NCBI GenBank assembly: GCA_963701245.1
Contig: OY969576.1
Location: forward strand, 186,001 to 250,000
Direction: 5' to 3'
Source of the DNA: CAWCCP01 sp963701245
Lineage (GTDB): Bacteria; Patescibacteriota; Saccharimonadia; Saccharimonadales; UBA4665
DNA length: 64,000 nt
Below are positions 26,168 through 33,354 of the stretch, one piece after another (position 1 is the first letter of the stretch; the number at the start of each line of letters is the position of its first letter). The notes under the pieces were generated by a model. The model made no database searches, was not told the origin of the DNA, and saw only the letters and a program-made list of their open reading frames with translations. The position numbers and the translations under genes were made by a program.

Positions 26168-26346
26168 TGGTAAGACTAAACCAAGACTAAGTTACTTGCT
26201 TCTCAGAATCTAACTTCGCTGCCTTACTTTTAGCCGAGCCTGAGTTGCCTTGTAAAACTACTAGTTTATTATCGTAAAGTTTCATAAATAATAATAGCAA
26301 AGTGGAAGTTCTGGAGCTGTCCGCTATCCTCGTTCAAAATAAAAAA

Positions 26347-26365
26347 CAGAGACTACCTGCCTCTG
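26347..26365 (-). terminator. spacer terminator
   Basis: CAGAG / CTCTG hairpin with flanking A and T tracts, between the peroxiredoxin gene and the type A site at 26380. It probably ends transcription from the minus side. Confidence 0.55.
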
Positions 26366-26379
26366 ATGAGTTCGTCGAA

Positions 26380-26416
26380 ACTTGGCTCCACCTAGTGGAC
26401 GAGCTTCGAACTTTTG
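26380..26416 (-). repeat. type A spacer site
   Basis: Gene-sense CAAAAGTTCGAAGCTCGTCC then ACTAGGTGGAGCCAAG, close to consensus. It lies 3' of the gene ending at 26434. Confidence 0.78.
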
Positions 26417-26433
26417 AGAATTCTGAATTAGTC

Positions 26434-26673
26434 TCAAACAGTGAGCTTGTAACCAATTTTGTCTGCTAGTTCATGAGTCCACTTGTCTAAACGATCAAGT
26501 TGGTGACCTATTACTAGTCTTTCCTCTTCATTTATTTCCTGCTTTTTCGGTAATTCATCAATCATGTTGTCAAGTCTATCAAATCTCAATGTTTGTTTCT
26601 CAAATTTTTCGTCAATCTTATCAAATCGTACAGTCATGTATTTAAACAGCTTTGTGAATTCATCTTGGCTCAT
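26434..26673 (-). CDS. small coiled-coil protein
   Basis: 79 aa, highly charged. MTVRFDKIDEKFEKQTLRFD and RLDNMIDELPKKQE show a repeating RFD/ID pattern typical of short coiled-coil proteins common in CPR genomes. HELADKIGYKLTV forms the end. Function unknown. TAAAAT ends six bases before the ATG (leaderless). Single-gene module. Confidence 0.7.
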   Translation of the reverse strand: MSQDEFTKLFKYMTVRFDKIDEKFEKQTLRFDRLDNMIDELPKKQEINEEERLVIGHQLDRLDKWTHELADKIGYKLTV

Positions 26674-26727
26674 GACACTATTTTAACATATTTACGTCAT
26701 TTCAATTTTATGTCTTTAAATCAAAAA

Positions 26728-26748
26728 GACCTCTAATAAATAGAGGTC
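26728..26748 (-). terminator. spacer terminator
   Basis: Perfect 8-bp hairpin GACCTCTA / TAGAGGTC with a 5-base loop and an adjacent A/T tract. Confidence 0.75.
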
Positions 26749-26783
26749 AAAATGCTTATGGCTCAGTTGACTTTGACGAAATG
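26748..26783 (-). repeat. degenerate type A spacer site
   Basis: Gene-sense TTTCGTCAAAGTCAACTGAG then CCATAAGCATTTT, retaining the GAGCCA..AGCAT part and followed by a strong terminator. Confidence 0.5.
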
Positions 26784-26871
26784 GAACCGTATCAAGGCTG
26801 AAATGATAGAAATGTGGCAGCTAGTAGTATCTAATAACTTAACTTCAAATTTAAGTGCTTAGCAATTTGTT

Positions 26872-27120
26872 CTATTTGTTTTCGAGCCTGTCTACTTTCG
26901 CCCCAAGCGCAAGCATCTCTTGCATGTATGTTTCGGCCTGTTTGGCATATGCGTCTACTGCTCTTGCATATATATCAATAGATTGTTTTAATTCTTCACG
27001 AATCAGATTACTTTCTTTTTGCGAGTTTTCAAATCCCTTAACTATACTCGACGCCATTCGTTCTAACTGAGCATCCAACTTGTCTATTTTTTCATCCAGT
27101 GTTAGAGATTGTTTCGTCAT
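26872..27120 (-). CDS. small coiled-coil protein
   Basis: 82 aa helical protein: TLDEKIDKLDAQLERMASSI, then EELKQSIDIYARAVDAYAKQ and MLALGAKVDRLENK. A heptad pattern covers its whole length and no catalytic residues stand out. Leaderless: TACAAT ends six bases before the ATG. It is similar in style but not clearly homologous to the neighbour at 26434. Single-gene module between spacers at 26748 and 27171. Confidence 0.7.
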   Translation of the reverse strand: MTKQSLTLDEKIDKLDAQLERMASSIVKGFENSQKESNLIREELKQSIDIYARAVDAYAKQAETYMQEMLALGAKVDRLENK

Positions 27121-27170
27121 GAAATAATTGTAGCATCAATACCCTTATATCTACTTTTCTGTATAAGCAT

Positions 27171-27202
27171 CTGGCTCCCCCTCTGGTGGTCGACCTTTTC
27201 GG
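27171..27202 (-). repeat. type A spacer site
   Basis: Gene-sense AAAGGTCGACCACCAGAGGG then GGAGCCAGATGCTTATAC, abutting the stop of the HAD gene at 27203. Confidence 0.7.
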
Positions 27203-27745
27203 CTATGTATTTATTGAATCTACAACAAACTTGACTGCATCAATGAGATGATGTGCGCAAAACACTGCATGGGGAGAAACGACCTTTTTATTGGTTGCAG
27301 TTTTGACCAAGATGCCTCCCTTACAATGTGCATTCAATGCTGCTTGTATATCCGAATCACTGTCACCTATCATATAAGTCCGTGTGAGATTTAGTTCAAA
27401 GTCTTTTGCTGCTTGTAGCAACATATTTGGTCCAGATTTACGCCAATCAGTTGCACTTGGTCCAGCTTTCTCTCCATTCATATATGTTTTTAATACTTTT
27501 ACGCCGCTCGGTTCTAATTTACGTAATATTACGTCGTGAATACGCCAGAAATCATCCTCTGTAATACGCCCTTCTGCGATGCCAGCCTGATTAGTAACAA
27601 AAACTACCGAAAAATCATTAGTTGCAAGATAATTAAGTGCTTCAATAGAGTCCGAAAATAATTCTATTTTTTCAATAGAATCAACACGCTCATCTTTCGG
27701 GTCAACGATTACAGTACCATCTCGGTCAAGGATTACTACGTTCAT
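27203..27745 (-). CDS. HAD phosphatase, GmhB/HisB-N type
   Basis: 180 aa haloacid-dehalogenase phosphatase of the D,D-heptose-1,7-bisphosphate phosphatase / HisB N-terminal class. The nucleophile Asp is in VVILDRDGTVIVDP, motif II in FVTNQAGIAEGRI, the Lys motif region near KSGPNML, and the metal motif is GDSDSDIQAALNA. The usual zinc-binding cysteines are not evident. The start at 27745 (MNVVILDRDG) fits both the family start and a TATAGT box ending six bases upstream, making a leaderless mRNA. Module of the array. Substrate probably a sugar bisphosphate. Confidence 0.87.
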   Translation of the reverse strand: MNVVILDRDGTVIVDPKDERVDSIEKIELFSDSIEALNYLATNDFSVVFVTNQAGIAEGRITEDDFWRIHDVILRKLEPSGVKVLKTYMNGEKAGPSATDWRKSGPNMLLQAAKDFELNLTRTYMIGDSDSDIQAALNAHCKGGILVKTATNKKVVSPHAVFCAHHLIDAVKFVVDSINT

Positions 27746-27764
27746 GTCAATACTATAACAAAAC

Positions 27765-27789
27765 AAAAAGATCTCCGAAGAAGTCTTTT
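27765..27789 (-). terminator. spacer terminator with UUCG-type loop
   Basis: In gene sense AAAAGACTTC, TTCG loop, then GAGATCTTTTT. It lies between the type B site at 27802 and the HAD gene and should stop transcription from the APH-like gene. Confidence 0.7.
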
Positions 27790-27801
27790 AAGCATAAGCG
27801 T

Positions 27802-27840
27802 CTTGGCTCGGCAAATGATTTTTATTCCAAACTTTTTCAA
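27802..27840 (-). repeat. type B spacer site
   Basis: Gene-sense AAAAAGTTTGGAATAAAAAT then CATTTGCCGAGCCAAGACG, followed by CTTATGCTTAAAAGAC. The plus-strand orphan coding tail seen at other type B sites is interrupted here by a stop (WLGK then TGA). Confidence 0.75.
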
Positions 27841-28607
27841 TCAGAGAACAGACGAGAATTACTCTCGGTCCACCGTGCCCGCTTTTCAACTTCATCAAGA
27901 TCACCATTCTCAACCCATTCGACTTGCGGCTGAACGCCTCGACTCGCAAGATATGCCTCGTGTCTACCGACAGATCTTTGCATTGCGGCAACTTTAGTCG
28001 CGACATTTGGTATAGTTGGGGTGCCATAGGCCTCAAAAAAGACGCTAATCCGATGTTGTCTATTAGGTACTTTCGGAAAGTGGTGCCACTTGATCGTTGT
28101 TTCATCGTCCCGAAATGGGGCAGAATACTCAAGCCCATACAAAATATCTTCTTCGGGGACAGCTGGATGTACAAGATCCCAGTCAATTATTCCTACAGGA
28201 TCACTACCTCGCCAAACAATGTTCCATGGGCCAAAATCTCCATGGCAAACAATCTCTCCCGGCTTAAGGTATACAGCTCCGGTTGACCACTCTAAGTTCT
28301 CGTGTGGTTTATATTCTGCAATTGCGTCATGGTATGAACGTAATAACTTAGCAAATTTTCGGAGGCCTTCATCACTAACGATTCTCTCCCATCCGGCTGC
28401 ACCGGACTCGCCTTCAACGTAACTGAGGACTTCCCGGCCATCCGAGTCATTTTCGAATACCCGGGGAGAATATGGGAAATCTAGTGATTTAAGGTACTTA
28501 AGTAAGTCATGAACGGCGGGCGTCCACCAATGAGTCGGGCGATGGACTTTATCGCCAATACGTACGATGGATCGTTTGTCATCAGTAGTTAGTTGTTCTT
28601 CATCCAC
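27837..28607 (-). CDS. aminoglycoside phosphotransferase-like (APH) protein
   Basis: About 256 aa kinase-like phosphotransferase. The Brenner motif VCHGDFGPWNIVWRGSDPVG (His-Gly-Asp catalytic loop) is followed by IIDWDLVHPAVPEEDI (DxD metal site), and an N-terminal nucleotide pocket region VLSYVEGESG supports the fold. Family members phosphorylate antibiotics, choline, homoserine or sugars. The specificity here is open. The GTG at 28607 is preferred over the TTG one codon earlier because TATGAT ends six bases upstream (leaderless). Array module. Confidence 0.85.
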   Translation of the reverse strand: MDEEQLTTDDKRSIVRIGDKVHRPTHWWTPAVHDLLKYLKSLDFPYSPRVFENDSDGREVLSYVEGESGAAGWERIVSDEGLRKFAKLLRSYHDAIAEYKPHENLEWSTGAVYLKPGEIVCHGDFGPWNIVWRGSDPVGIIDWDLVHPAVPEEDILYGLEYSAPFRDDETTIKWHHFPKVPNRQHRISVFFEAYGTPTIPNVATKVAAMQRSVGRHEAYLASRGVQPQVEWVENGDLDEVEKRARWTESNSRLFSD

Positions 28608-28655
28608 CAAATTATCATATCAAAAAGAAATTGAGGTAAAGGAATGGATATATCA

Positions 28656-29662
28656 GGTCGAGGCTCTAAACATATAGGACGTCTAAGTTAATAGTAGCAT
28701 TCTCATATCCGGGCAGACTCTGTAAGTATTCGAGTGGTGTCATCATACCGAGTGAGGTATGTGGGCGGTATGTATTGTAGCGTTCGCAGTCTTCCAACAG
28801 GAATCGCTTAAGGTCCACGAAATTATGATCTATTTTGAAATGTTTCCGTAGGTATTTGTCTGAGCCATGGCTGCGCTCAATAAACCCATTGAGTTGTGGT
28901 GAGCTGGCTTTAATTAAGCGATGCTCAATACCATGGCTGGTCAGCCATATGGTTACTGGGTGAGTTATCTTATCCTGTGGCCACTGGGTGTAGGTGAACT
29001 CAGTACCATTGTCTGTCTGGATGGTTTGAAAGCTGAAAGCTGGCTCAAAGAATCTGACGGCATGCTCCAGGAAGTCGATGGTATTTCGGGGATGGTAATC
29101 ATAGTACAGGCGCTTGTATTTGAGCCTGGTGGCACAATCTATGATGTCGTATTGGTAGGCGGCTCGTTTCCAGTGCTTCACGTCCATCTGACCACGCTCA
29201 CCGGGTACATATTGCTGGTCAGATAGTTTACGTGAACGTTTGTTGACCTTTCTCTTAGCGAGCAATTCAGCTCGCCTAAGAACGTTATTAACACCTTTAT
29301 GAGATATGGTGATGCCATAATCCCGCTCAAGGATCCTGGATAGGCCGTGCTTACCGTAGCCATACTCCAATCTCAGGCCAACGATGAGACCAGCTAATTC
29401 CTCATCAATTATGCGAGGGTTATCTTTTGGTATTCTGGGCTTGTCGTAAAGTGCTGTTACTTTCTTATCTCCGGCAATCCAACGTTTATGCCAATAGTAG
29501 TACTCACTCCTTGCTATTCCAAACCATTTACAAGCTTCAGTAACACTACCTAATTCTTCTGCCTTCCTAAACCAAGCAAGTCTAATCCGAGCTCCGTAGA
29601 CTAAGAGCTGTTTCTGGGTCATAGTTCTGGTACTCACTTTCATTACTCCTTTCTATCTTAAT
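28656..29662 (-). mobile_element. IS481-like insertion sequence, copy 2 (left end lost)
   Basis: Identical in encoded protein to copy 1 but about 31 bases of its transposase-proximal end, including the terminal inverted repeat, are missing. It abuts the IS701/IS4-like copy 2 with two bases between them. No target duplication is found. The remaining outer end GGTCGAGGCTC is intact. It is probably immobile. Confidence 0.88.
28666..29643 (-). CDS. IS481-like DDE transposase, copy 2
   Basis: 325 aa, identical to the product at 9446-10423, with intact Asp, Asp and Glu catalytic positions. The gene is whole even though one IS end is gone, so it could still act in trans on copy 1. Confidence 0.92.
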   Translation of the reverse strand: MKVSTRTMTQKQLLVYGARIRLAWFRKAEELGSVTEACKWFGIARSEYYYWHKRWIAGDKKVTALYDKPRIPKDNPRIIDEELAGLIVGLRLEYGYGKHGLSRILERDYGITISHKGVNNVLRRAELLAKRKVNKRSRKLSDQQYVPGERGQMDVKHWKRAAYQYDIIDCATRLKYKRLYYDYHPRNTIDFLEHAVRFFEPAFSFQTIQTDNGTEFTYTQWPQDKITHPVTIWLTSHGIEHRLIKASSPQLNGFIERSHGSDKYLRKHFKIDHNFVDLKRFLLEDCERYNTYRPHTSLGMMTPLEYLQSLPGYENATINLDVLYV

Positions 29663-29664
29663 TA

Positions 29665-30844
29665 CTCACCTTACGCATCACTCCCACTTTCTTGAGTCCT
29701 GGGGCATACTAAAAGCAGTCAACCTTTCATCAAGGATGTTGCTATGCCAAAACAAAAACAATCCAAGCCCGTCAACGTACCAATGCTTGACCTGTATTCT
29801 GACTATCTCATCAGCTCATTCGGATTGACCACGGCAACTGGTATGTCGGCCGCCCTGGACGGGTCAGTCGGCCATGACGACGTCACCCGTTTCCTGTCTG
29901 CCCGGGAATATACCAACAAAGACCTCTGGAAACTGGTTAAGCCAACGATCCGGCAGATTGAAACTGACGACGGCATACTGGCTTTGGATGACACCATTGA
30001 AGAGAAGGCCTACACCGACGAAAACGACATCATTGCCTGGCACTATGACCACGTCTTCAACCGGAATGTGAAGGGCGTCAATATTCTCAATATGCTCTAC
30101 CATAACGACCAGGCAACGGTACCCTTGGGGTTTTGCCTGGTCAAGAAAGACGTACCTTTCACTGACCCGAAGACCGGCAAACAAAAACGCAAGTCCTCGG
30201 CCACCAAGAACGAACAGGCCCGTGAGCTCATCGGGGCAGCCATCCAAAACCAGGTGAAGTTTCGCTACTGCCTTGCTGACAGTTGGTTTTCCTCACAGGA
30301 AAACATGGAGTTCATCGTTGGCAAGGGCAAACACTTCATCTTTGCCCTCAAGAGTAATCGTACGTTTGCAAAAAGTAAGGAGGATAAACTACGAGGAGTA
30401 TTCCACGCAGTCGAATCGCTGGCCTGGGAAGAAAACACTACCAAGACAGGGTACCTCAAAGGCATGAATATGACGGTGCGTATCACCCGTCAAATCTTCA
30501 CAAACGGAGATGACAGTCAGGGTGTTTTGTATCTCGCTACCAGTGATCTGACGCTAGGACATACCGACATAACCACGATCTACCAAAAACGGTGGAAAGT
30601 GGAAGAGTACCACAAGTCCGTAAAGTCCAACCTCGGGCTGGCCAAGTCACCGACCAAACGAGTGAAGACACAAAGTAACCACTTCTTTGCGGCAACCTAT
30701 GCCTACCATAAGCTGGAACGACTGGCGAAAGCGAGCAATCTGAACCACTTTGCCTTAAAGGCAAAGCTATACCTCAAAGCTCAGCAAGCCAGTTTGGCTG
30801 AACTTCAGGTACTCAAAGAAGCTGGAGGTTTTGCGTAAGGTGAG
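29665..30844 (+). mobile_element. IS701/IS4-like insertion sequence, copy 2
   Basis: 1180 bp with the same 13-bp terminal inverted repeats as copy 1. Flanks are TTAATTA on the left and TTACTTA on the right. They are similar but not identical, unlike the perfect TTAATAA duplication of copy 1. This and the missing IS481 end suggest an adjacent deletion or recombination after insertion. Confidence 0.9.
29744..30838 (+). CDS. IS701/IS4-like transposase, copy 2
   Basis: 364 aa, identical to the product at 22281-23375, with all catalytic positions intact. Confidence 0.92.
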   Translation: MPKQKQSKPVNVPMLDLYSDYLISSFGLTTATGMSAALDGSVGHDDVTRFLSAREYTNKDLWKLVKPTIRQIETDDGILALDDTIEEKAYTDENDIIAWHYDHVFNRNVKGVNILNMLYHNDQATVPLGFCLVKKDVPFTDPKTGKQKRKSSATKNEQARELIGAAIQNQVKFRYCLADSWFSSQENMEFIVGKGKHFIFALKSNRTFAKSKEDKLRGVFHAVESLAWEENTTKTGYLKGMNMTVRITRQIFTNGDDSQGVLYLATSDLTLGHTDITTIYQKRWKVEEYHKSVKSNLGLAKSPTKRVKTQSNHFFAATYAYHKLERLAKASNLNHFALKAKLYLKAQQASLAELQVLKEAGGFA

Positions 30845-30848
30845 TTAC

Positions 30849-31100
30849 TTAAGCAATCTTACGTTTTAGTTTCTTGAGATCTGATTCATGCTCTTTTACG
30901 ACGTGTTCAATAGTTGTCAGTCGATCACTAATTTCATTAACGGTGGCATGTACTTGGTGCAGTTCTTGTTGAATAGAAGGTACGTCTTTAACGTACTCTG
31001 TGATGACTTTTAGCTCATCCGCTAAAACTTCGCCTAATACTTCTTTTCTTTCGTCATCGCTTAATGATTGCATAGTATCGTTTAGTTTAAGCTTATACAT
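30849..31100 (-). CDS. small coiled-coil protein (intact paralogue)
   Basis: 83 aa beginning MYKLKLNDTMQSLSDDERKE, then ELKVITEYVKDVPSIQQELH, and SDRLTTIEHVVKEHESDLKK. Helical with a coiled-coil C-terminal half. The start at 31100 is chosen by alignment with the pseudogene at 24498-24749. An open extension to 31112 exists. Its stop lies four bases from the IS701/IS4-like copy 2, so the 3' flank was changed by the insertion. Function unknown. Confidence 0.75.
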   Translation of the reverse strand: MYKLKLNDTMQSLSDDERKEVLGEVLADELKVITEYVKDVPSIQQELHQVHATVNEISDRLTTIEHVVKEHESDLKKLKRKIA

Positions 31101-31161
31101 AGCGATTATCAATAATTATTAACAAACAAAAAAACTTCCAAAAAAGTCTTTTAATCATAAG

Positions 31162-31200
31162 CATCTTGGCTCGGCAAATGGTTTTTATTCCAAACTTTTG
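31162..31200 (-). repeat. type B spacer site with orphan plus-strand coding tail
   Basis: Gene-sense AAAAGTTTGGAATAAAAACC then ATTTGCCGAGCCAAGATG. Read on the plus strand, WLGKWFLFQTFEELDRSKNK then ELETQQIRQLIDKPDN ends in a TAA at 31274-31276, sharing bases with the RelE stop. Confidence 0.78.
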
Positions 31201-31273
31201 AAGAGCTGGACCGTTCTAAAAACAAGGAGCTGGAGACCCAGCAAATACGACAACTTATCGATAAACCCGATAA

Positions 31274-31531
31274 TTAACCGTAGAGTTGGCTATGCGTGCC
31301 CACTATATCGAAGATTACTTCTTCTACGCGTTGTAGGTAGAGTGCTCGAACATCACCGGTAATATCTATACTTCGGTACTCTTTCCACTTCCCTTTTAAC
31401 TGATGGTTACGAAGCGTTGGATGGAGCGGGTTTTCGGCAAACGTTTCTATTCTTTCAAGTAACTTCTGTCGCACTTTAGGGGTTAACTTTTTCGCTTGAG
31501 CGATGAAGCTCTTGGAATATGAAATTTTCAT
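31274..31531 (-). CDS. RelE/YafQ-family toxin
   Basis: 85 aa predicted ribosome-dependent mRNA interferase. ISYSKSFIAQAKKLTPKVRQ is the N-terminal helix pair, HPTLRNHQLKGKWKEYRSID the central strand region, and the end TGDVRALYLQRVEEVIFDIV..HSQLYG is typical of YafQ-like toxins (final His and Tyr). It overlaps the antitoxin gene by four bases (ATGA). RNA-cleaving activity is inferred from the family. The pair is an array module, which fits the stabilising role such modules have in integrons. Confidence 0.88.
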   Translation of the reverse strand: MKISYSKSFIAQAKKLTPKVRQKLLERIETFAENPLHPTLRNHQLKGKWKEYRSIDITGDVRALYLQRVEEVIFDIVGTHSQLYG

Positions 31532-31809
31532 TTCAATTCGTCGGCCAAAAACTCGAGACTTTCTTTATTGTCGCTAAAGCGGTGGTAGTCACTTTCTTCG
31601 ATCTGTTTTTTTGACATAGCCAATTGCTTTGCCGTCTGCTTGTTGGGAACTTCTGGTACCTCAAAGACGACGCTCTGTTCGGCGGCAAAACGGCGGAGTT
31701 CATTGTTTAAAACTGCACTCACGCTTACGCCGAGTTTGTTTGCAACTTGGGTCGCCAACTTCTTAAGCTCTGGGTCGGTTTTCAGGTTGATAACTGCATA
31801 GTTACTCAT
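31528..31809 (-). CDS. RelB/DinJ-family antitoxin
   Basis: 93 aa. The N-terminal ribbon-helix-helix segment (MSNYAVINLKTDPELKKLAT then LGVSVSAVLNNELRRFA) binds DNA and the acidic C-terminal part neutralises the toxin. The start at 31809 is preferred to 31845 because the RHH fold begins there and the operator/promoter lies just upstream. It is presumably autoregulated with the toxin. Confidence 0.87.
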   Translation of the reverse strand: MSNYAVINLKTDPELKKLATQVANKLGVSVSAVLNNELRRFAAEQSVVFEVPEVPNKQTAKQLAMSKKQIEESDYHRFSDNKESLEFLADELK

Positions 31810-31816
31810 ACCAAAA

Positions 31817-31837
31817 GTATATACTATTGGTATATAC
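31817..31837 (-). promoter_or_regulatory. operator of RelBE-like module
   Basis: Two copies of the self-complementary octamer GTATATAC (31817-31824 and 31830-31837) five bases apart, directly upstream of the antitoxin start. This fits paired ribbon-helix-helix binding sites overlapping the promoter. Confidence 0.7.
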
Positions 31838-31894
31838 AATGTCAATAACGCTGATGGTATGCATTAAGGGTTATTGGTTGTATGGTCCAAGCAA

Positions 31895-31923
31895 GAATGC
31901 ACCTCAATTAAAGAGGTGCATTC
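31895..31923 (-). terminator. spacer terminator
   Basis: Perfect 11-bp hairpin GAATGCACCTC / GAGGTGCATTC with a 7-base loop, between the antitoxin promoter and the type A site at 31938. Confidence 0.7.
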
Positions 31924-31937
31924 TAAGTTTTCTGACG

Positions 31938-31970
31938 TTGCCCCCCCTAGTGGATGAACTTCGCAACTTC
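31938..31970 (-). repeat. type A spacer site
   Basis: Gene-sense AGTTGCGAAGTTCATCCACT then AGGGGGGGCAAC, immediately 3' of the gene ending at 31971. Confidence 0.7.
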
Positions 31971-32297
31971 TCAGTGGATACTGAAGACTTTACCGCCGAA
32001 CCAATACTTATTCATCTCACGTAAGAACTTTTCGCTTATAGGGTAACCAGAAGCATCACCAAGCACAGCGTCTATTTCACAATATGGACACATGCAGAAT
32101 TCAAGCTTAGTGTCATCATCTCGTGCGCTAAACAACCACTCCTTAATTTGGTCTGGCTTAAAAGTGTGAAGGCAATAGTAACAGCCGCACATGTCACTTT
32201 TCCTTATCTTGGTGGCATAGTTTTCGTCAAGGCGGTGTGCTAATTGTATGTCTTTTGGAATTTTTGACATTAGATCATCATTCTTTACATTATTCAT
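31971..32297 (-). CDS. cysteine-rich cytoplasmic protein, unknown function
   Basis: 108 aa. CGCYYCLHTF and CMCPYCEIDAVLGDASGYPI hold two CxxC pairs that could bind zinc. The second motif with DAVxGDxSGYPI and the final FLREMNKYWF match a widespread family annotated only as 'cytoplasmic protein'. Leaderless: TATAAT ends six bases before the ATG. Single-gene module. Confidence 0.7.
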   Translation of the reverse strand: MNNVKNDDLMSKIPKDIQLAHRLDENYATKIRKSDMCGCYYCLHTFKPDQIKEWLFSARDDDTKLEFCMCPYCEIDAVLGDASGYPISEKFLREMNKYWFGGKVFSIH

Positions 32298-32313
32298 TCT
32301 TAAATTATAACAA

Positions 32314-32339
32314 AAATGACCCCAAAACAGAGGTCATTT
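32314..32339 (-). terminator. spacer terminator
   Basis: AAATGACC / GGTCATTT hairpin with T-tract in gene sense, between a type B site and the 31971-32297 gene. Confidence 0.75.
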
Positions 32340-32351
32340 AAACATAAGCAC

Positions 32352-32390
32352 CTTGGCTCGGCAACTGGTTCCGGAATATAACCTTTATGC
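32352..32390 (-). repeat. type B spacer site with orphan coding tail
   Basis: Gene-sense AAGGTTATATTCCGGAACCA then GTTGCCGAGCCAAGG. The plus strand reads WLGNWFRNITFMQDKEVNIN then DLRQLIDTSEHAPGC to a TAG at 32459-32461. Confidence 0.75.
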
Positions 32391-32456
32391 AAGATAAGGA
32401 AGTTAACATCAATGATCTTCGCCAGCTCATAGATACCAGTGAACATGCACCAGGAT

Positions 32457-32483
32457 GTTAGCCTAGTGGATGTGCTCTGCGGC
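32457..32483 (-). repeat. degenerate type A spacer site
   Basis: Gene-sense GCCGCAGAGCACATCCACTA then GGCTAAC, just 3' of the kinase at 32498. A type A and a type B site are thus only about 70 bp apart here with no gene between them. Confidence 0.5.
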
Positions 32484-32497
32484 TACAATAAGCGAGA

Positions 32498-33019
32498 CTA
32501 GATGATAGAAACAAGCTCGGTGGTCTTTCTTAGGATTGTTTTCTGAGATTCAGTAGACACGTCAAATACTATGTCTGCGTATTGAGACGATGGTAGTACG
32601 TATCTTTCGTACATAGGCTTTAACACATATGTAAGGTAGTTATCCCACATTGGGTGTACTCTCCTTTTTGCAATGACTTCAAACGGCGCCTCCAAGAATA
32701 TTTTTAGGTTTAATAGTTCACGTATTTCCTTGAAGTGCAGTAACAGGAATCCCTCAACAACTATTAAGTTTGGTTGCTCAACATTATCTATTAATCGGCT
32801 AAGGTTTTGTATGAGTCTAGGAAGGTTAACGGATATCGGATCGTCGTGATTATGCTCTCCAGCCAAAATAGGCATATCTTTTTCTGCGACGAAGAAGTCG
32901 TCTAAATGTATTATCGTCGATTCTTTAGGGAATGCTTTCTTCAAGCCTTCCGCTAACGTTGTCTTGCCAGATCCTGATCCCCCAGCGATACCGACAATAA
33001 AAGGGTGCTTCATATCCAA
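32498..33019 (-). CDS. P-loop nucleoside-kinase-like protein (uridine kinase type)
   Basis: About 171-173 aa. Walker A GIAGGSGSGKTTLAEGL at the N-terminus, STIIHLDDFFVAEKDMP with a catalytic-type Asp, and LIVVEGFLLLHFKEIRELLN (Walker B-like) are typical of the uridine kinase/phosphoribulokinase or nicotinamide riboside kinase families. AKRRVHPMWDNYL lies in the lid. The first codon is TTG, and the ATG at 33013 is an alternative. Substrate unknown. Array module. Confidence 0.82.
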   Translation of the reverse strand: MDMKHPFIVGIAGGSGSGKTTLAEGLKKAFPKESTIIHLDDFFVAEKDMPILAGEHNHDDPISVNLPRLIQNLSRLIDNVEQPNLIVVEGFLLLHFKEIRELLNLKIFLEAPFEVIAKRRVHPMWDNYLTYVLKPMYERYVLPSSQYADIVFDVSTESQKTILRKTTELVSII

Positions 33020-33087
33020 AGTTTAACAGAATCAAACTCTCTTGACTGGTCTAACTAAGACCATCCGCTGCCACCACCAACAAAAAA

Positions 33088-33106
33088 CAGAGGCAAATAA
33101 CCTCTG
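33088..33106 (-). terminator. spacer terminator
   Basis: CAGAGG / CCTCTG hairpin, 7-base loop, followed in gene sense by a T-tract. Confidence 0.7.
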
Positions 33107-33122
33107 CTAATTTGAGTTCTAA

Positions 33123-33160
33123 TCTTGGCTCGCCGTTTCCTTCTGGAATATAACCATTGC
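33123..33160 (-). repeat. type B spacer site with orphan coding tail
   Basis: Gene-sense TGGTTATATTCCAGAAGGAA then ACGGCGAGCCAAG. The plus strand reads SWLAVSFWNITIAKESEADV then KEGRDLICGDSEEE to a TAA near 33228. Confidence 0.7.
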
Positions 33161-33354
33161 AAAAGAAAGTGAGGCAGACGTCAAAGAAGGGCGTGACCTG
33201 ATTTGTGGAGACAGTGAGGAGGAGTAAAAATACAGAACTGAAGCCCTCCGACGAAGTTCAAATATAGTCCACGAACATCTTGATCCCTAAACGACGAGAG
33301 CAAGCTATAATGCCTATGGTTGTATATATCGACATAATCTAGCAAAATAGACTA

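Noticed and set aside
23508..32024. Plus-strand reading of type A spacers as a protein (WLPLVDELRTFE)
   Set aside because: Unlike type B, the reading beyond the site is different and unrelated at every copy. The frame is broken or stops just upstream in several copies, and the minus-strand spacer plus terminator layout explains the conservation.
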